Part shown: piece by piece, positions 34,127 to 38,169 of the stretch | How positions within the stretch are numbered: position 1 is the stretch's first letter | How the letters are laid out: every line of letters begins with the position of its first letter | DNA from: Bacteroidales bacterium | GTDB lineage: Bacteria; Bacteroidota; Bacteroidia; Bacteroidales; P3 | NCBI GenBank assembly: GCA_017455205.1 | Contig: JAFTBM010000008.1 | Location: 1-38,169, forward strand | Direction of reading: 5' to 3' | Length of the DNA: 38,169 bases | Translations under genes and position numbers: made by a program | Notes under the pieces: model-generated | What the model was told of the DNA's origin: nothing | Databases searched by the model: none | What the model saw: only the letters and a program-made list of their open reading frames with translations

Positions 34127-34558
34127 ATGGAAACCCTATTCATAGCGAAGCAAGACGGCATCTGCGACCTGCGGGGTCTGTGGGCGTGGTTCACCAATGC
34201 GCTCGACGGCAACTACCGTGTGGAGATAAAGCGCATACGGCGCAAGCGCACCCTCGACCAGAACGGATGGCTCTTCGGCTGCATCTACCCTATGCTGCTC
34301 AAAGGGCTCAACGATGCCGGGTGGGAGTTCACTTCGATAGAAGAGGTACACGAATACTTCAAGGCCATGCTATGGAAGAAGCGTATGGTGAACAAGCACA
34401 CGGGCGAGATAGTGGAGATACCGCTTTCGACCACCGAGATGGACACCGTGCAATTCAGCACCTACTGCGACAGCCTCCGTGATTATGGCCGCGAATACCT
34501 CGACATCGAAGTCCCTGACCCCGACAAGCTATGGTTTGAGAAAGAGAAACAAGTATGA
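34127..34558 (+). CDS. NinB-like recombination protein
   Basis: 143 aa, starting directly after the MBL gene stop. The motif RRKRTLDQNGWLFGCIYP, then EVHEYFKAMLW and STTEMDTVQFSTYCDSLRD with IEVPDPDKLW, fits NinB-like phage recombination proteins (lambda Orf group), which bind single-stranded DNA and SSB. Assignment is by pattern, not alignment. Confidence 0.65.
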   Translation: METLFIAKQDGICDLRGLWAWFTNALDGNYRVEIKRIRRKRTLDQNGWLFGCIYPMLLKGLNDAGWEFTSIEEVHEYFKAMLWKKRMVNKHTGEIVEIPLSTTEMDTVQFSTYCDSLRDYGREYLDIEVPDPDKLWFEKEKQV

Positions 34559-34564
34559 GTGGAC

Positions 34565-34619
34565 TTTTGTCGAAGTCAAAGCTAACCTTGACCGATATTC
34601 AAATACTACTTTGACAAAA
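34565..34619 (+). other. Overlapping inverted repeats before a promoter
   Basis: TTTTGTC (34565-34571) can pair with GACAAAA (34613-34619), while GTCAAAG (34575-34581) can pair with CTTTGAC (34609-34615). The two stems share GAC on the right arm and exclude each other. The 190-nt gap 34559-34748 otherwise holds only the promoter motif near 34700. Confidence 0.45.
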
Positions 34620-34696
34620 TGACGGCTCGTAAAGATAGTGTATATAAGGAATTATGAAAAAGTTAATTTATTTTCGGAAGAATAATAGAATTTTAT

Positions 34697-34704
34697 TATT
34701 TTTG
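34697..34704 (+). promoter_or_regulatory. -7 promoter motif before the replication gene
   Basis: TATTTTTG matches TAnnTTTG, 44 nt before the ATG at 34749. The -33 position has only TTTTC. Suggests a second rightward transcript. Confidence 0.55.
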
Positions 34705-34748
34705 CAAACAGATAAAACTAACAATCAGGGGTTTGACCGCCAAAGGAA

Positions 34749-35636
34749 ATGAGCAAAGACGCATTTTATTTTAAGCATGACAGCAACGCTCGCAATGACG
34801 AGAAAGTGCTGGCTCTCCGACAGAGGTTCGGCATGGAGGGCTATGGTATCTACTGGGCCATCATAGAGAAGATGCGCGACTCCGCCGACTACTACCTCAC
34901 CACCGGCTATAAGACCATCGCCTGGGAATTGCGCTGCAAGGAACAGACAGTGAAGAGTATCATCGAGGACTTCGGCCTCTTCTACATCGAGGATGGCCGC
35001 TTCACCTCGCAACGGCTCCGCGACGATATGCACCAATGGGAGGAACGCCGCAATGCTCGCGCCGAGGCCGGGCGACGCGGTATGCAATCCCGATGGAAGA
35101 AGAATGCCGAGGCACCGAAAGAGCCGCCGCAGACCCCGACGGAACAACCGCCTTTAGTGCTAACCGCCGAGCCTCAGATACCGCCCGCAGAGCCGAAGAA
35201 AACACTCCCAAAGCGGTATACTGACGAGCAGACGGAATTGCACTCGCGCTGCAAGGAGATATTTAGCACCCTCTACCGTCAGGCCAAAGGTGCCGAGTTT
35301 ATATGGAGTGCCAAGGAGATGAGGATGCTGGTGGACGTGATAAGCAAGGTGAAGAGCCAGATGAATGCCTCGGGCTTCGACAGCAACAACCTTGACCTTG
35401 TGGCCTACAACTTTGGGGCTTTCGTGCAAAAGATGTTCGAGAGAGCCGACGCATGGTTGGTAGCCAACGCCTCGCCGTCCATCATGGCAAGCAAATTCAA
35501 CGAGATTTACACACAAATAAAAAACCACACAACAAATGGGAACAAACCTACAACTAACAACGTTGGGAACGCAAGAGACAATGCAGATTTCCTGGCCAGC
35601 ATCGCTTCAGCTATACAGTCCGCTAATGCTCAGTAA
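34749..35636 (+). CDS. DUF4373 (Lin1244/Lin1753-like) replication protein
   Basis: 295 aa. The N-terminal domain starts FYFKHDSNARNDEKVLAL and contains MEGYGIYWAIIEKMRD and DFGLFYIEDGRFTS, the hallmark of DUF4373, a winged-helix domain found in phage and element replication-initiation or DnaD-like proteins. The middle is a Pro/Glu-rich linker (about 115-155) and the C-terminus helical. It overlaps the following gene by 101 nt or less depending on that gene's start. Confidence 0.8.
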   Translation: MSKDAFYFKHDSNARNDEKVLALRQRFGMEGYGIYWAIIEKMRDSADYYLTTGYKTIAWELRCKEQTVKSIIEDFGLFYIEDGRFTSQRLRDDMHQWEERRNARAEAGRRGMQSRWKKNAEAPKEPPQTPTEQPPLVLTAEPQIPPAEPKKTLPKRYTDEQTELHSRCKEIFSTLYRQAKGAEFIWSAKEMRMLVDVISKVKSQMNASGFDSNNLDLVAYNFGAFVQKMFERADAWLVANASPSIMASKFNEIYTQIKNHTTNGNKPTTNNVGNARDNADFLASIASAIQSANAQ

Positions 35637-36318
35637 GACCTATTCCGAGGTGCGCACGGTGGAGCAGTCGCTGGCCACCAAAACACCGAGCCTCTTGGCG
35701 ATGGTGAGGCAGGGTTACTGCAACCGCAAACTGCTGACGGCATTGCTGATGGCTCACCTCGTCAACCTCGACGCATTCCTCAAAGCCAAGAAGGGACTCT
35801 CCACCGAAGAGATAGAGCTGATAACTGAAGAAGTTATAGAAAAATACGGCTGGGTGCTAACGATGGCCGACTTGCACCTCATCTTCCGCAATGCAAAGCT
35901 CGGCAAGTACGGAGAATTGTACAACAATCTGACCTGTGCCAAGGTGATTAAGTGGTTCGATGACTACCACGCTGAACGTATGGATACTGCCGAGCGTATG
36001 AGCCGTGAGGCCGACGAGAAACGCTATAGCGACAACGCCGTGCCAGATAACTTCTCGCTTGATATGCTGGGCTACACCCGAGACGAGGACGGTGTGTGGC
36101 ACATAGACCCCGATAAGGTGCAAGCCCGCAACGAGGCTCAGATTAAGGCCGAGGCCGTCCGCAGGACAAGGGAAGATGCAAAGGCAGCGGAAAGGCGAGA
36201 GGCACAGCAAGAATACTTCCGTTTGAAGCATGAGGCGATAATCCGCAGTATCCTCGCAAAGCCAGAAGAAGAACGTACAGACAACGAATGTGAATACTTG
36301 AGAATGGAAACATTATGA
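35536..36318 (+). CDS. Unknown phage protein paired with the DUF4373 gene
   Basis: 260 aa if started at 35536; alternatives are ATG 35581 and 35629. The early segment ASLQLYSP to TYSEVRTVEQSL resembles the conserved start of a Bacteroidetes element family (possibly DUF6633), which favours an upstream start and a long overlap with the previous gene. The middle LTMADLHLIFRNAKLGKYGELY is well ordered; the C-terminus is a charged helix (about 185-250). Its place beside a replication protein suggests a helicase-loader-like or partner role, which is inference. Confidence 0.6.
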   Translation: MGTNLQLTTLGTQETMQISWPASLQLYSPLMLSKTYSEVRTVEQSLATKTPSLLAMVRQGYCNRKLLTALLMAHLVNLDAFLKAKKGLSTEEIELITEEVIEKYGWVLTMADLHLIFRNAKLGKYGELYNNLTCAKVIKWFDDYHAERMDTAERMSREADEKRYSDNAVPDNFSLDMLGYTRDEDGVWHIDPDKVQARNEAQIKAEAVRRTREDAKAAERREAQQEYFRLKHEAIIRSILAKPEEERTDNECEYLRMETL

Positions 36319-36521
36319 AACAATTTATTAGAAAATTCTTACCGCATTATCGGCTCGAAATCCACACCCTTTACCACGACACACCAGTCTACATCTTCTC
36401 CTACAGCTGTCAAACAGTTCTCGCCACACTCGCTCAAACCGAAAACGTCCTGCACTGGGTTCTTTATCGTCGTATGCCGTGGAGCAAGGTCTATCGCAAA
36501 ATTGGCGACCCATGCTGGTAA
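36315..36521 (+). CDS. Small unknown protein
   Basis: 68 aa, basic, starting MKQFIRKFLPHYRLEI. The ATG overlaps the preceding stop (ATGA), so it is translationally coupled. No domain recognised. Confidence 0.55.
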   Translation: MKQFIRKFLPHYRLEIHTLYHDTPVYIFSYSCQTVLATLAQTENVLHWVLYRRMPWSKVYRKIGDPCW

Positions 36522-36534
36522 ACTGACAACTCTC

Positions 36535-36590
36535 AAGGGCGGGCAAATCTTTGCTTGTTTTGGGTTAGTATTACTTTCTCGCCCGCCCTT
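36535..36590 (+). other. Long-loop stem element, copy 2
   Basis: AAGGGCGGGC (36535-36544) pairs perfectly with GCCCGCCCTT (36581-36590) around a 36-nt loop in which TTGTTT again begins 10 nt after the left arm. It lies between 36521 and the gene at 36621. Same layout as 32667-32730 with compensating changes in the stem. Confidence 0.6.
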
Positions 36591-36620
36591 TATTTACAAA
36601 ACCAATTAAAAACAACCAAA

Positions 36621-36962
36621 ATGCAAAAAACAGACAAAGTAAGAATAGCCAACTACGTCTATCCCAAAGAGCGAGACCGCGACTGCTACGAAATCGGCAT
36701 CTACCTCGCCACCGATGGCAAACGCTGGAAATATGGCATAGACCAGTGGTGGGGCAAGAACGGCGAAGATGGAGGCTGTGCAAGTGAAAGCGAGCTGAAG
36801 TACAAATCCCAACACGATGCAGCCAAAGACGCTTTCAACAACATCATTGTATCACTTATGGCTATGCACGATGGCGAGACGGCTATGGCTTTCAAACACA
36901 TGTACACCGACTACCTCCAAGGTCGCACTCGCCTACCAGGAGCACAACTTTCATTATTCTAA
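36621..36962 (+). CDS. Small protein ending in a sliding-clamp-binding motif
   Basis: 113 aa from ATG at 36621 (MQKTDKVRIANYVYPKERD); the frame is open further upstream but crosses the stem-loop. The body is mixed charge with IDQWWGKNGEDGG and a helical DAAKDAFNNIIVSLM. The last five residues, QLSLF, match the consensus pentapeptide by which proteins bind the bacterial beta clamp. Function otherwise unknown. Confidence 0.65.
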   Translation: MQKTDKVRIANYVYPKERDRDCYEIGIYLATDGKRWKYGIDQWWGKNGEDGGCASESELKYKSQHDAAKDAFNNIIVSLMAMHDGETAMAFKHMYTDYLQGRTRLPGAQLSLF

Positions 36963-36983
36963 ACCCTCAAAACAAAACACACA

Positions 36984-37172
36984 ATGAACGAAGAATTTAC
37001 ACCCAAAATCACAAAACAGACAGTAGTCTACAATGCTGATGGTGCAGAAATCGCACGGCTGGAGGGACATGTAGTCATCCGACCTAAAGACTACGAAGAG
37101 CAACTTCCCGTGGAATACCACCACATCACCACCACTACTGAAGTAATCGCAATCGCACGAATTGAAAAATAA
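36984..37172 (+). CDS. Small unknown protein
   Basis: 62 aa (MNEEFTPKITKQTVVYNADG start). Beta-rich, acidic, with a Thr/Glu tail. It sits in phase with the dense small-gene run. No family recognised and it could be spurious. Confidence 0.45.
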   Translation: MNEEFTPKITKQTVVYNADGAEIARLEGHVVIRPKDYEEQLPVEYHHITTTTEVIAIARIEK

Positions 37173-37196
37173 TACAAAACCAAAACAACACACCTT

Positions 37197-37859
37197 ATGG
37201 CAAACATTGTAGAAATCTTAAGGAAAGCCCCGAAAGGCTTCACTCTCTACTCGCCCATTTTCGGGGAGTGCAAGTTAGAAGAAGCGAGAAAAGACATTAT
37301 CCTCGTCAAAGACAATACTGGCTCTTGTTGGTACTTTCGTCCCGACGGGAGATACCTTGGTAGAGGTGAAATAATGCTTTTCCCCAGTCGCGAAGTCCGT
37401 GATTGGGAAGCCTTTGAAAAAGCCTTGCTTAAACCCGAAGACAAGCATTCTGACTATGTAAACCTTGGCCTGCCCAGCGGCACGCTGTGGAAAAGCACCA
37501 ACGAGGACGACTTCTTCACTTTTTACGAAGCAGTTGAAAAGTTTGGAGATAACATGCCTACCAAAGAGCAATGGGAAGAACTTAAAAACAACTGCACTTG
37601 GCAATGGGAAGGCAACGGATATACCGTGAAAGGTAAGAATGGTAAACAAATATTCCTGCTCGCCGCTGGCCGTCGCTACGGTACGAGCCTCTACGATGCC
37701 GGCGGCTACGGCTACTACTGGTCGTCGTCGCTCGACACGGACTACCCGGGCGACGCGTGGGGCTTCAGCTTCGATTCCGGCACCCAGGGCATGGACGACA
37801 ACGACCGCAACGGCGGCTTCTCTGTCCGACTGGTAAAAACGAAAGGAGGCAACAAATGA
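37197..37859 (+). CDS. C-type-lectin-fold (FISUMP-like) protein, likely DGR target
   Basis: 220 aa, no signal peptide. The N-terminal module (about 1-80, APKGFTLYSPIFGECKLEEA, GRGEIMLFPS) is common in Bacteroidetes phages. Residues about 85-215 form the FISUMP / C-type-lectin-like domain: VNLGLPSGTLWKSTN, MPTKEQWEELKNNCTW, LLAAGRR, YYWSSSL and the end GFSVRLV. The last ~55 codons are GC-rich with few A and mostly NNC codons for Tyr, Asp, Gly, Ser and Asn, whereas the first part is A-rich. That is the signature of a variable repeat rewritten by adenine mutagenesis. The next gene overlaps by ATGA. Confidence 0.8.
   Translation: MANIVEILRKAPKGFTLYSPIFGECKLEEARKDIILVKDNTGSCWYFRPDGRYLGRGEIMLFPSREVRDWEAFEKALLKPEDKHSDYVNLGLPSGTLWKSTNEDDFFTFYEAVEKFGDNMPTKEQWEELKNNCTWQWEGNGYTVKGKNGKQIFLLAAGRRYGTSLYDAGGYGYYWSSSLDTDYPGDAWGFSFDSGTQGMDDNDRNGGFSVRLVKTKGGNK
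37671..37838 (+). other. Candidate DGR variable repeat
   Basis: From CGT at 37671 to the GTA AAA near 37838. By my count 27 of the first 165 bases are A, and tac, gac, ggc, agc, acc and aac codons stand where relatives have Asn. Restoring AAC at these sites would give an Asn-rich template as seen in known DGR templates. The 3' end (GGCTTCTCTGTCCGACTGG) would be the initiation-of-homing side. Template and reverse transcriptase are not in the window. Confidence 0.6.
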
Positions 37860-38169
37860 AAGGCTACACCACCATTGACATCAGCCTGCACCCATTGGCG
37901 TGGGAATGCCTAAAACGAACCGCCATCAACACCGAACAAGGCATCCTGCTCTTCCACGACTGGCCATACGATATGATAATACAATCCCTCGAAGAAGAGC
38001 ATATCGCCACCGCCTACGAACTCAAACGCAAGCCACAATACATGCAAGCAGGCAAAATCCTCGTCCCACTAAAAGACTTCAAGTGTAGTGGCACATATAT
38101 CCGCATCTCACAGCAAGTTGCTATCAGCCTCGCCCTCTACCGTGCCGAAATGAACAACATCTGCACCCA
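37856..38169 (+). CDS. Unknown gene coupled to the DGR target, cut by the right edge
   Basis: At least 104 aa, no stop before the window end. It begins MKGYTTIDISLHPLAWECLK; ATG overlaps the previous stop (ATGA), with GGAGG 8-12 nt upstream, an unusually good ribosome site for this order. No reverse transcriptase or Avd-like motif is visible. Its coupling suggests a partner or accessory of the lectin-fold protein. Confidence 0.65.
   Translation, partial: MKGYTTIDISLHPLAWECLKRTAINTEQGILLFHDWPYDMIIQSLEEEHIATAYELKRKPQYMQAGKILVPLKDFKCSGTYIRISQQVAISLALYRAEMNNICT

Larger units (their letters stand above)
27122..38169. mobile_element. Left part of a prophage or phage-like integrative element
   Basis: From just upstream of iorB to the window end the gene content changes to phage type: CI-like regulator and divergent early operon, Rad50-like ATPase, RecT-like, NinB-like, DUF4373 replication protein and many small unknown genes packed with overlaps. 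The switch region is very AT-rich and small genes have variable base composition. The left boundary is inferred to lie in 27122-27178. The right end, integrase and structural genes are not in the window. Confidence 0.8.

Noticed and set aside
36535-36590. Rho-independent terminator
   Set aside because: The loop is 36 nt and no uridine tract follows directly; the match in layout to 32667-32730 suggests another role.
37671-38169. Template repeat or reverse transcriptase within the window
   Set aside because: I found no second copy of the variable segment and no YxDD-type motif in the right-edge gene or elsewhere.

Overview
The window looks like a Bacteroidales chromosome joined to the left part of an integrated temperate phage or phage-like element. 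The host assignment rests on the gene families (TlpA/S41 pair, DUF2520, DUF2795, GSCFA, M64 peptidase, PD40-OmpA lipoprotein-like protein) and on repeated promoter motifs of the Bacteroidetes primary sigma type (TTTG, about 19-20 nt, TAnnTTTG), with few Shine-Dalgarno sequences. A gut or oral anaerobe is likely (indolepyruvate oxidoreductase, EtfAB, B12 adenosylation). Genus cannot be fixed from the sequence alone.

Left flank (1-698): almost gene-free and repeat-rich. A leftward leader with two hairpins, one terminator-like, precedes the start of a gene cut by the window edge. Next come inverted 7-bp repeats and an 11-bp-period array.

Housekeeping block on the minus strand (699-13757): tatD, a DUF2520 dehydrogenase-like protein and a DUF2795 protein; then cobalamin adenosyltransferase, a NifU-domain protein and the Mrp/ApbC carrier (Fe-S and cofactor handling); then a TlpA-type thioredoxin and an S41 protease (cell envelope). 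nadB has its own promoter, and the GSCFA protein and dnaE overlap. Many genes overlap by ATGA, so they are probably cotranscribed. A 719-nt gap (13758-14476) carries a pair of palindromic repeats around another 11-bp-period array.

Plus-strand block (14477-19600): exported M64 metallopeptidase, beta-helix lipoprotein and ruvA, then etfB-etfA with a clear promoter and a strong terminator. Minus-strand block (19681-27121): alpha/beta hydrolase, large PD40-OmpA protein, small exported protein, glycosyltransferase, YitT membrane protein, tRNA-His and iorB. The usual partner iorA is not next to iorB; instead the mobile element begins within 57 nt.

Mobile element (about 27122 to beyond 38169): a leftward lysogeny-type operon (CI-like regulator, solitary HsdR-N-type nuclease, second HTH protein) diverges from a rightward early operon at an AT-rich switch (29063-29274). 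The early operon encodes a small HTH protein, a Rad50/SbcC-like ATPase, a DUF3853-like protein, a RecT-like annealing protein, an MBL-fold hydrolase, a NinB-like protein, a DUF4373 replication protein and several small unknowns, one ending in a perfect sliding-clamp motif. At the right edge is a C-type-lectin-fold (FISUMP-like) protein whose last ~55 codons carry the codon signature of a diversity-generating retroelement variable repeat. Its template repeat and reverse transcriptase, if they exist, lie outside the window. No integrase, structural gene or right attachment site is visible.
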